From the IMG/VR virus record IMGVR_UViG_3300042507_008307, positions 1 through 24,286 of that record: a stretch of 24,286 nt of DNA, one strand, 5' to 3'. Position numbers and translations under genes: made by a program. Every line of letters starts with the position of its first letter. Position 1 is the first letter of the stretch. Shown here piece by piece: positions 9,574 through 16,110 of the stretch. A model generated the notes under the pieces. That model worked only from the letters and a program-made list of their open reading frames with translations. It had not been told where the DNA came from and ran no database searches. The DNA comes from a virus.

Positions 9574-10591
9574 AAATAACTGATGTTATTTTTGTTTGTG
9601 AAGGTTTTGTGTATCCTAATCTAATCCAACTTTTTAATACATTTGCTATGTATTTGTCGCTTACATTTTTAGGTGGAGGACAACCCTTAAATTCTCTTAT
9701 AACTGCAGCTCGTTTAGGATCAGTTTTATCTAAGGTTCCAGCTGCAAATAGTTTACATTCGTTTATTCTATTTTTATAGAAACCTTCTGACCAAATATAA
9801 AAAGCTCCATCTCCAGGACCATCACTTTCAGATACTGCTAGATTATAAGCATCTTGAATAGTTTTTACATTTTTTAATTTTGGAATCATTTTACTATATT
9901 GCTTTTCTTTAAGAGTTTGTACATTAGCACTAATTCCGTCTTCTTTATTTTTAAAATTTTTTACTCCAATATTGTTATATTGAGTAGCACCAGGTCTAGA
10001 AAGTGTAGTATTAAATGCGTTAAAGGCTGCTAATCCACCCTCAGCTTGTCTCCAAGCTTTAATAAAAATAATATTTCCATCTGTAGGAGTAATTCCTAAT
10101 CCTTCAAGAATTTTTATTAATATTTCTTCAGTTTCTACTTCACTTAATTTTTTAGTTCCCCTTGTATTATTACTTCCTTGTATACTTCTATTTCCTCTAA
10201 ATACTACTTCTTCAGTATTAATAAAAGAACTACTTACAGAAATAGAAGAACCAAATAAAGTATTAAATGTTTCTTCTGTTGAAGGTAAAAATAAATCTGA
10301 TAAAATTGATGATGTTTCTACTATAACTGAAGAAATACTTTTTGTTGGATAGTATGAAGGAACTATATCTTTTATAGGTTCATTTACAATAGATTTAATA
10401 AGACTTGAGCTAATATTAGTAGTAATATAAGTAGAAGTTTCAGAAGACGGAGTTGTAACAGGAGGTTGAGGAATATTTGGTGTATTAACCAATATAATTG
10501 AGTTTCCTGTATTTAATTTTACTCCCCCTTCTTTATCTAGAATAAGTTTATTATTATTTCTTCCTTTTATTACTACAGCTCCTTCATTCAT
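9563..10591 (-). CDS. Baseplate spike protein with C-terminal lysozyme-like domain
   Basis: This 342-aa protein has an N-terminal segment (about 3-35) with IKGRNNNKLILDKEGGVKLN, like the repeats that follow the OB-fold of gp5/gpV-type spikes. A long S/T/P-rich linker spans about 36-148. From about 150 to 335 there is a tail-lysozyme/transglycosylase-like domain: AWRQAEGGLAAFNAFNTTL with a candidate catalytic E184, then GATQYNNIGVKNFKNKEDG and a helical end containing GDGAFYIWSEGFYKN. The W..(A)EG...FN...TT...G...N..GV pattern is one I know from phage peptidoglycan-degrading domains. It likely opens the cell wall during tail penetration. The OB-like part is a separate upstream gene, so the spike seems to be split. 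In T4 gp5 the order OB, lysozyme, helix is within one chain. Confidence 0.85.
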   Translation of the reverse strand: MNEGAVVIKGRNNNKLILDKEGGVKLNTGNSIILVNTPNIPQPPVTTPSSETSTYITTNISSSLIKSIVNEPIKDIVPSYYPTKSISSVIVETSSILSDLFLPSTEETFNTLFGSSISVSSSFINTEEVVFRGNRSIQGSNNTRGTKKLSEVETEEILIKILEGLGITPTDGNIIFIKAWRQAEGGLAAFNAFNTTLSRPGATQYNNIGVKNFKNKEDGISANVQTLKEKQYSKMIPKLKNVKTIQDAYNLAVSESDGPGDGAFYIWSEGFYKNRINECKLFAAGTLDKTDPKRAAVIREFKGCPPPKNVSDKYIANVLKSWIRLGYTKPSQTKITSVIYGQ

Positions 10592-10594
10592 ATA

Positions 10595-11119
10595 TTAAGT
10601 CAATTTAGGTATCATTCCCATTAATGATTTATTATAATTTACAACATTTAATGAAGCCATTTGAGTATTTGTTGCCTGACCCGGGACAGTTGGATCAAGA
10701 TTTATGTTATCTCCCTCAAACGTATTCCAAATATTTAAAGATCCTTCATTACTTTTCCAATATTGTTTAGGAGAAAAAGAAGATTTATCTGCAGCTTTAC
10801 CATATGGATCAGGTCCAGTAAATAAATCTATGTATTCTCCTATAAAAGGAATATCTTGAATATTACTATCAGATGTATATGCAATTGAATTATTATTAGT
10901 AGTTCCTAAAGTAGATTGTCCATAATTTTGAAAAGTATCTTCATATTCTAAATGAGTACAATCACCTTTTTCATTAAAAAATAAATTTGTTACTCTATAT
11001 CTAAACCTAAGATCAATATTATCATTCTTTTTTTTTCCTAAAAAAGAAGTTCCTATACTTCCTACAGAAGCATTACTTATAGGACTACCCACAGTTTGAA
11101 AATTACTTGAGTCTGGCAT
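10595..11119 (-). CDS. Baseplate hub/spike protein, OB-fold-like
   Basis: This 174-aa protein contains NIDLRFRYRVTNLFF near residue 34, then the segment DIPFIGEYIDLFTGPDPYGK (about 90-109), a YWKSNEGSLNIWNTFEGDNI stretch and a short C-terminal tail. The I-P-x-(I/V)-G-E-x-(I/V) sequence followed by (L/I)NIWN matches the pattern I associate with OB-fold domains of gp5/gpV-like spikes in environmental phages. It lies three bases upstream of the lysozyme spike gene, and together they would form one spike complex. Family assignment is from remembered patterns and is moderately certain. Confidence 0.72.
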   Translation of the reverse strand: MPDSSNFQTVGSPISNASVGSIGTSFLGKKKNDNIDLRFRYRVTNLFFNEKGDCTHLEYEDTFQNYGQSTLGTTNNNSIAYTSDSNIQDIPFIGEYIDLFTGPDPYGKAADKSSFSPKQYWKSNEGSLNIWNTFEGDNINLDPTVPGQATNTQMASLNVVNYNKSLMGMIPKLT

Positions 11120-11121
11120 AA

Positions 11122-11466
11122 TTAATTATTAGAAATTCCTAAGTCATCTAAACTTTCAAATAATAATTGTTTATCTCTTTCAGACATTACTCCACCATTT
11201 TCTTCTACAGTTCTAGCAGCTACTGCTTCAAATTTTTGAATAGTTTGAACTATTTTAATAACAGATTCATCATTTTTAATTAGTAAATCCATGTATTCTT
11301 TAATTAAAGGAACCATCATAACAGCATCTCCGCCATCTTGAATAAGATCTTTCAATTGACCAATCATACTTTTCAATTGATTGCCTTTTTCTTGTTTGTC
11401 TACATAGACTTCTTGCATTAAATCTGCTATAGTTTTTTTCTTAAAAATAATTTTATTGTAATCCAT
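11122..11466 (-). CDS. Small helical protein after the late sigma factor
   Basis: This 114-aa, almost entirely helical protein contains IIFKKKTIADLMQEVYVDKQ near the start, then GDAVMMVPLIKEYMDLLIKN and IVQTIQKFEAVAARTVEENG, and ends MSERDKQLLFESLDDLGISN. There is no membrane segment and no known motif. It follows the gp55-like sigma gene (22 bases between stop and start) and precedes the spike genes. T4 late transcription uses a small coactivator, gp33, of similar size. I see no sequence match to gp33, so this is only a positional idea; a virion component is equally possible. An ATATTTAT element lies just before its ATG. Confidence 0.75.
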   Translation of the reverse strand: MDYNKIIFKKKTIADLMQEVYVDKQEKGNQLKSMIGQLKDLIQDGGDAVMMVPLIKEYMDLLIKNDESVIKIVQTIQKFEAVAARTVEENGGVMSERDKQLLFESLDDLGISNN

Positions 11467-11473
11467 ATCAAAA

Positions 11474-11481
11474 ATAAATAT
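11474..11481 (-). promoter_or_regulatory. ATATTTAT element upstream of the 114-aa gene
   Basis: On the minus strand ATATTTATTTTTGAT precedes the ATG at 11466, inside the 22-base gap after the sigma gene. It matches the other copies only in the eight-base core. Confidence 0.28.
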
Positions 11482-11488
11482 GGTCTTA

Positions 11489-12241
11489 TTAAAGTTTTTC
11501 TACTACTCCGTCACGAGTATATTGATTATAAAGTTCAACATACAGTGTTTTCATTTTTTTAATTACTTTAGTTATTAAAGTTGTGTCAACATCAACCATT
11601 TCTTTAATAAAAATATAAAAAGCTTTTTTATTGAATATGTCTAAGTTTTCTCTTTTGCGAAATAATTCTAAAACAGCATCTGCTACTTGTCTTTCTTTTT
11701 CTTTTGGATATAACTTGTGTAAATACTGTTCGTTAAATTTTACATACACATCAAAAAAATTACTTAAGGTATTTTCTACAAATGCTTCAACTATTAATTC
11801 TTTTTGAACACTTTCTTCTTCATTTGTAGTTTCTGTTATATCTTGATGTGTTTGAAGTTTTTTATAATTATTAGCATTATTAAATATAAAATATCTTTTA
11901 GCTATAGTTCCAAAATACGAATATGCTTTTCCTTTTCCTGGTTTGAATTTTTCTAAACGTTCTAATAAAAATATTATAGCATTATGTTGTAATTCTTCTA
12001 CTGAATGATTGTCTGTATAATAATACTTATAAGTGTGAATTAAATTTTCAGTTAATTTAAAAAAAGCATAGTGAATTTTATCTTTATAAATTCTGTCTCT
12101 TTTAGGTTTGTCTGTTTCTTTAACAAATTCTATTATAGCGTCTTCAGTTTCTTGAGTAAAATAATTACGATCTTTTTTTGGTTTTCTTTTCCTAAGTGTA
12201 CCTTTTTTAGTATACACGTTAGGATCTAACGTAGTACTCAT
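11489..12241 (-). CDS. Late-transcription sigma factor, T4 gp55-like
   Basis: This 250-aa protein has a basic N-terminus (KKGTLRKRKPKKDRNYFT). A sigma-70 region-2-like core spans about 51-120: RIYKDKIHYAFFKLTENLIH, then HSVEELQHNAIIFLLERLEK and GKGKAYSYFGTIAKRYFIFN. This (E/D)L.H....L.E.L.KF.P.KGKA.SYF...AK pattern is characteristic of gp55-like late sigma factors of T4-like marine phages. Such proteins direct host RNA polymerase to phage late promoters, with a -10 contact and no need for a -35. The C-terminal half is charged and less conserved. The start overlaps the upstream membrane-protein stop as ATGA. Its place among virion genes suggests it is expressed with, and feeds back on, the genes it activates. 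Confidence 0.85.
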   Translation of the reverse strand: MSTTLDPNVYTKKGTLRKRKPKKDRNYFTQETEDAIIEFVKETDKPKRDRIYKDKIHYAFFKLTENLIHTYKYYYTDNHSVEELQHNAIIFLLERLEKFKPGKGKAYSYFGTIAKRYFIFNNANNYKKLQTHQDITETTNEEESVQKELIVEAFVENTLSNFFDVYVKFNEQYLHKLYPKEKERQVADAVLELFRKRENLDIFNKKAFYIFIKEMVDVDTTLITKVIKKMKTLYVELYNQYTRDGVVEKL

Positions 12242-12501
12242 TGTTGATATTGCTTAAGAGCTTCATTTAATTGTTTTAATTCAAGCCACATTTGACCTAC
12301 ATAATCATTAGATCTAAAAATATTTTCTTCGTCTAATTTGTCAAAAGCATAAGTAATGTTACTTATAGCAGATTTTGTATTTGCTATAAATTGAGCTTGT
12401 TCTTCAGCTATTTTTTCTAGTTTAATCATTCGTTGCCAAAGGTTCCAAAATATAAATCCTAAAATAGTAGATATCCAAAGTATAATTGCTATTAACCCCA
12501 T
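12238..12501 (-). CDS. Small single-pass membrane protein with coiled coil
   Basis: This 87-aa protein starts with a hydrophobic helix (GLIAIILWISTILGFIFWNL, residues 2-21) and then a basic flank. A long amphipathic helix follows (KLEKIAEEQAQFIANTKSAI and beyond). This is the layout of a type II/III inner-membrane anchor with a coiled-coil domain. Such small proteins are seen near lysis or assembly genes, but no holin or spanin signature (second TM, lipobox) is present. The stop overlaps the sigma-factor start by four bases (ATGA). Confidence 0.78.
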   Translation of the reverse strand: MGLIAIILWISTILGFIFWNLWQRMIKLEKIAEEQAQFIANTKSAISNITYAFDKLDEENIFRSNDYVGQMWLELKQLNEALKQYQQ

Positions 12502-12502
12502 A

Positions 12503-13267
12503 TTATAAATTTTTTAAAGCGTTTAATAAATCGTTATTTTTATTTCCTAATTGTCTAATAGCTTTTTCTTGAGCTGATTTTTTAGGTTGAAAGTTAGTAG
12601 TTTTTTTAACTGGTTCTTTATAAAGACCGTCTAAACATTCGTGTTCCCATTCTATTCTAGCTGCCATTAAATCGGCCTGATGTAATAAGAAAATCAAACT
12701 AGTTCTGGGTTTTGTTTCGGGCATGTAAGATTTCAAGTAAGGTTCATTAGCTTGATCATAAAGACCATCATGTAACTTAATTGATAAATACTCATTTTGA
12801 GTTAAACTAATTCCTAATTCACTTAAAATCCACAAACCACGATCAGGAACAGTCATGTAAGTAAGTTTAGTGTTAAATTGATATAATTCACCTAATTTTT
12901 CTTTACGCCATTGATCTTGACTTTCTATTACTGCTTCATGATCAAAGTCTCCAAACTTTCCTAAATCGTGGTTTATGGCACTAAATACAAGTTCTTCAGT
13001 TGTATAAGTGTCTTTACATCCTATTTTACGCCATACTTTATCTAACTCAAGAGCAGCGTCTATAACTCTCAAAACATGATCAATGTATCCCCCAGGAAAG
13101 CAGTTGTGATAGTCACGTTTGTGACTTGCTGGCATAAGACTAAACCGTTCCTCGTATTCTTGATAAAAACCTAATAATTGTTCTTTCCTGGGGGACGAAA
13201 TATATTGATCTATAATTGAGAGAAAACGATTCCAATTGTTCAATATTTGTTCTGGCGTTAATTCCAT
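12503..13267 (-). CDS. HD-domain phosphohydrolase
   Basis: This 254-aa protein carries the HD-superfamily metal ligands in order: H64 in HNCFPGGYIDHVLRV, H100-D101 in AINHDLGKFGD, an HDG at 166-168 and D199 in LLHQADLMAARIEWE. The family hydrolyses phosphate esters of nucleotides or related molecules. I recall close relatives in many marine myophages, encoded near virion genes, with no proven substrate. No fused synthetase or response domain is seen. The last ~40 residues are basic and probably disordered. It is packed with one-base gaps between the membrane protein and the 80-aa protein, so it is transcribed with the late genes. A nucleotide or nucleotide-second-messenger hydrolase is the likely role. 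Confidence 0.85.
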   Translation of the reverse strand: MELTPEQILNNWNRFLSIIDQYISSPRKEQLLGFYQEYEERFSLMPASHKRDYHNCFPGGYIDHVLRVIDAALELDKVWRKIGCKDTYTTEELVFSAINHDLGKFGDFDHEAVIESQDQWRKEKLGELYQFNTKLTYMTVPDRGLWILSELGISLTQNEYLSIKLHDGLYDQANEPYLKSYMPETKPRTSLIFLLHQADLMAARIEWEHECLDGLYKEPVKKTTNFQPKKSAQEKAIRQLGNKNNDLLNALKNL

Positions 13268-13268
13268 A

Positions 13269-13511
13269 TTAAAATCTTCCTGAATTAATTTGGTGTTGTG
13301 GAGCTTTCATCATAGGAGTATTGTAAACTTCTTCTTCTTGATTTAAGAAAGTTCTCATTTGTTCAAATGCTTGTTTTGAAGCGTTAATTTGATTTTCAAG
13401 AACAGTCCTTTCACCTTCAGTAAGCTGGGTGTTTTTAATAAATTGAATGAAAGACTGTTGAATAGCTTCTATGTCTCCTAATACTTTTTGAAAATTTCTT
13501 TTGTTTCTCAT
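13269..13511 (-). CDS. Small coiled-coil protein, unknown
   Basis: This 80-aa protein has a charged helical body (FQKVLGDIEAIQQSFIQFIK, then ERTVLENQINASKQAFEQM) and a short proline/methionine tail (NTPMMKAPQHQINSGRF). There is no cysteine, membrane helix or known motif. Its ATG overlaps the stop of the thioredoxin-like gene as ATGA, so the two are likely translated together. Function is not recognised. Confidence 0.72.
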   Translation of the reverse strand: MRNKRNFQKVLGDIEAIQQSFIQFIKNTQLTEGERTVLENQINASKQAFEQMRTFLNQEEEVYNTPMMKAPQHQINSGRF

Positions 13512-13864
13512 GATAAGTGTGGTATTAATTGTTTATATATTGTTATAGTTGGATTTAAATTAGTTATTAGTTTTTCGTGTCTAACTGGTGAGTCGGTACA
13601 AATAATTTTAGTTTCTGGGTATGTTACTATGATAATAGGATATGAATTGGTTTCCAAAATAGCTTCTACTTCATCAGCTATTTCACTGTGTTTATCTTCC
13701 ATAAAATCTAATGAATCATAACTCCATCCATCAACCATTAATTCGGTCTCTAAGGATTTACAGGTATTACACCCATGAAGTTTTAATAAAATAATTTGGG
13801 GTTCGTATTCGGTACCATGGATTCTTTGGTACTCTTGAATTCGTTCAATCAATTTTTCTATCAT
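13508..13864 (-). CDS. Thioredoxin-fold (glutaredoxin-like) protein
   Basis: From the ATG at 13864 this is a 118-aa protein with QIILLKLHGCNTCKSLE, a CxxC redox site at C32 and C35. The strand-like SYPIIIVTYP about 55 residues later is the usual place of the cis-proline in thioredoxin folds. Likely role: thiol-disulfide exchange, for instance for ribonucleotide reductase or virion protein cysteines. The frame extends to a TTG at 13900 (130 aa), but the extra 12 residues are hydrophobic and atypical. TATAAT at 13872-13877 with TTGGCC 17 bases upstream would start transcription right at the ATG. I therefore prefer 13864; the start remains uncertain. Confidence 0.78.
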   Translation of the reverse strand: MIEKLIERIQEYQRIHGTEYEPQIILLKLHGCNTCKSLETELMVDGWSYDSLDFMEDKHSEIADEVEAILETNSYPIIIVTYPETKIICTDSPVRHEKLITNLNPTITIYKQLIPHLS

Positions 13865-14094
13865 ATCTGCTATTATAACATAGGTATAAGTGAAGGCCAA
13901 ACTTAGATTTATTTTTCTCCCCCACCATATCTTAGGAAAACAAACTAATTAATAAAAACTAAGCATAAATATATTGATTTAAGGAAAATCATACCCTTTA
14001 GAACCGACCGTAGGTTTTCCGTATGTAATTTAAGACGTACTAGTCTGTGTTACCACATGACTAGATATAATAAACTAATTTTTAAAAGCCAAAT
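13865..14094. other. Intergenic stretch with hairpins between two minus-strand gene blocks
   Basis: This stretch of about 230 bases separates the 429-aa gene from the thioredoxin-like gene. It holds a hairpin at 14040-14064 (6 bp, a bulged base, 4 bp, loop GTAA on the minus strand). It also has a GGAAAA/TTTTCC inverted pair at 13983-13988 and 14015-14020 enclosing an AACC/GGTT pair. An ATAAATAT copy lies at 13965-13972 (ATATTTAT on the minus strand). There is no U-run after the first hairpin, so it is not a classic intrinsic terminator. A processed leader, a weak terminator or a small structured RNA are possible. No ORF with coding character is visible. Confidence 0.4.
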
Positions 14095-15384
14095 TTACTT
14101 CAAAATTCCAGCTAAACGTTGGATTCTTTCCATCAAAGCATTATCAGCATCATCTGCTGTTTTGTCTTGACGCATTTGACTAAACTTGCCTTTCAACATA
14201 TTCATTTGATTGGTGTCTACTTTATTGTTAATAACATTAGTAATTAACTTAATAAACTCATCATTACTCAATTTATAAATGTCTTGTAAAAAGTCGTCTC
14301 TTTCTTCAGGTGTAACATTGGCTTCTAGTTTGTTGATTAAGTCAAATAAGTTTTTAGTAATCATTTGACCATAAGCAATGTCAGCAGGTTCATTTTGAAT
14401 TTTATCTACATTAGCAACTACTTTTTCTCCTCTTTCTAAGTCACCAAATCCAAATAAACCTATGATTTCATACATTCCCTTTACAATTTCTAAAATTAAA
14501 ACAGGAAAACAAACAGCTCTTGCTTTAATAATCCATTTTTCTTTTTCAAAATCATAAAATACAGACTCAGCACCTACAGCACTATCTTCCATACCACTTC
14601 CACCACTATTTCCACTACTACCCATTGCAACCATAAAATCAATCATGTCTAAAGCAGCTTGCATTAAATCTTTATATTTGTCTGTAGTTCCTTCTCCACC
14701 AATAATATCAATGTATTCTCGTTTTAAATAAGGAGCTGATATACTAAATGTTGATCCACCTTGAGTAATTGCATTGATTAGTCTTCTTTTTTTCAAATCA
14801 CCTGCTATATCTTGCATCATTTGATCTTCTTCTTCTTGATCTAAATCTTCAATATTTTCTTCTTCAGGGCTATCAGGTTGTAAAGCTTCTTTAACTTGAC
14901 TTTGAGGAACAATTTTAGCGTCAATTTCAATTACATCTTCATTTGATTTCAAATAAGGATAAGCTTCATAAACAACATCATAAGCTAATTGTTCTAATAA
15001 ATCTTCATTTCCCTTTTCTATCTGCATTACCTGCATAGCAAGTTGTTGCATTTGACCCATAACTTGCATTGGGTTTTTACCTTGTATTCTTTGTAAAACT
15101 GAACCTTGTAACGTTTTTAAAGTTTCAGGATCAAAGATTTTTTCATAGTCAACTTCATGTAAACCTTTAGCTAAACTAGCATAACGATCAGCAATTTTTT
15201 TCATTATATTACTAGCTTTAGGAGCAGGTGTTGGACTAGTACTAGGACTAGGAATACTTCTTCTACGAGGTGAAGGAGTTGTTTTAGGAGCACCAGGCAT
15301 TACCTCAGTATCACGTTCACGTTCAGGTGCAGATGGAGCTGGTTGAGCAGGAGCTTCAAGTAATAAATCTTTAAGTTTGATCAT
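14095..15384 (-). CDS. Virion/prohead-associated protein with capsid-targeting-like N-terminus
   Basis: This 429-aa protein begins MIKLKDLLLE and then A, closely resembling T4 internal-protein targeting peptides that the prohead protease removes after E. Residues 11-58 are rich in P, S, R and A and probably disordered. Then comes a helical region with methionine/glutamine-rich MQVMGQMQQLAMQVMQIEKG (about 104-123) and a very acidic stretch (PEEENIEDLDQEEEDQMM). A hydrophobic region follows with AALDMIDFMVAMGSSG, VCFPVLILEIVKGMYEIIGL and FGFGDLERGEK. The C-terminus is LMERIQRLAGILK. I recall this N- and C-terminal style in unnamed proteins of marine phages. Candidate roles are prohead core or internal protein. 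It is followed by a 230-base gap with hairpins. Confidence 0.72.
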   Translation of the reverse strand: MIKLKDLLLEAPAQPAPSAPERERDTEVMPGAPKTTPSPRRRSIPSPSTSPTPAPKASNIMKKIADRYASLAKGLHEVDYEKIFDPETLKTLQGSVLQRIQGKNPMQVMGQMQQLAMQVMQIEKGNEDLLEQLAYDVVYEAYPYLKSNEDVIEIDAKIVPQSQVKEALQPDSPEEENIEDLDQEEEDQMMQDIAGDLKKRRLINAITQGGSTFSISAPYLKREYIDIIGGEGTTDKYKDLMQAALDMIDFMVAMGSSGNSGGSGMEDSAVGAESVFYDFEKEKWIIKARAVCFPVLILEIVKGMYEIIGLFGFGDLERGEKVVANVDKIQNEPADIAYGQMITKNLFDLINKLEANVTPEERDDFLQDIYKLSNDEFIKLITNVINNKVDTNQMNMLKGKFSQMRQDKTADDADNALMERIQRLAGILK

Positions 15385-15402
15385 AATAGTTGACTATATA
15401 CA

Positions 15403-15411
15403 ATAAATATT
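15403..15411 (-). promoter_or_regulatory. AATATTTAT element upstream of the 429-aa gene
   Basis: On the minus strand AATATTTATTG lies 18 bases before the ATG at 15384, leaving room for a short leader with TATATAGTCAACTATT. It overlaps the stop of the upstream membrane-protein gene. This copy is better placed for a real promoter than the near-leaderless ones. Confidence 0.35.
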
Positions 15412-16087
15412 AGTCTTTTACAAGTAACAATTCGTTTTTAGGAATTCCTGTTTTTATAAAATCGTTTACTAATTCTAAACTACTAAAATCTAGATTTAAT
15501 TTGTACTTATCATATATCCAAGCTAAGTTTACTTTAGTAGTTCCTAATATAGGAATAGTTATGTTAAATTTAACTATGGGTTGGTGTGGATATCTTCCTT
15601 CTAAAATTTCATAAGTATCTAAAGTACCTTCATATACTTTATGATCTGTAAAGTCTCCTCCTAACACATAAGAAGAATCAGTTACTATTAAAACAGTTTT
15701 ACTTACTAAACCATCTAAAATTTCTAAAAATTTATCTAAATCAGTTGTGTTAAATAAATCTAAACCTACATTTCTCCAAGTAGAAGTGTTTATTGTGTAA
15801 GTTGATTTAAGTTGTTTTATTTCGTTTTCTAGTTGATTTATTTTATCTAAATTTTCTACTTCTACAATTTTTTCTACTTCGACAATTTTTTCTACTTCAA
15901 TTATCTTTTCAACGGGAACTTCAACAATTATTTCTTTAATTGTTTCTTTTTCGACAGGAATTTCTATTATCTTTTCTTCTTGGATTTGAAAAACATTTTG
16001 ATTATCATTAGAGTAAGGAGAAATATAACCTAAAAGTAAAAAACTAACCAATAAAATTCCTAAACTAACTAAAATTATAGTCCACAT
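15410..16087 (-). CDS. Membrane-anchored protein with V/E/K-repeat stalk
   Basis: This 225-aa protein has one N-terminal membrane helix (WTIILVSLGILLVSFLLLGY, residues 2-21). Residues about 35-80 form a very regular stalk of V/I-E-K repeats (VEKIIEVEKIVEVEKIVEVE), then a coiled coil LENEIKQLKST. The C-terminal domain (about 95-225) is mixed alpha/beta with LFNTTDLDKFLEILDGLVSK, VLIVTDSSYVLGGDF and FNITIPILGTTKVNLAWIYD. The likely topology is the anchor in the inner membrane with the stalk and domain on one side. It is not a recognised spanin, since there is no lipobox partner. It lies between two genes with capsid-targeting-like N-termini. Function unknown. Confidence 0.75.
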   Translation of the reverse strand: MWTIILVSLGILLVSFLLLGYISPYSNDNQNVFQIQEEKIIEIPVEKETIKEIIVEVPVEKIIEVEKIVEVEKIVEVENLDKINQLENEIKQLKSTYTINTSTWRNVGLDLFNTTDLDKFLEILDGLVSKTVLIVTDSSYVLGGDFTDHKVYEGTLDTYEILEGRYPHQPIVKFNITIPILGTTKVNLAWIYDKYKLNLDFSSLELVNDFIKTGIPKNELLLVKD

Positions 16088-16110
16088 AACTATATTATAA
16101 TAAAAACTAA

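Noticed and set aside
13488-13721. 77-aa plus-strand frame
   Set aside because: Antisense to the thioredoxin-fold gene, whose CxxC and fold residues are convincing.
13864-13900. TTG start at 13900 for the thioredoxin-fold protein
   Set aside because: It adds a hydrophobic 12-residue extension not expected in the family, and the only purine-rich sequence is too far upstream; the ATG at 13864 is more plausible.
15880-15990. Spanin pair in the 225-aa membrane protein
   Set aside because: It has an N-terminal anchor and coiled coil, but no lipoprotein partner or lipobox is present nearby and the C-terminal domain is too large.
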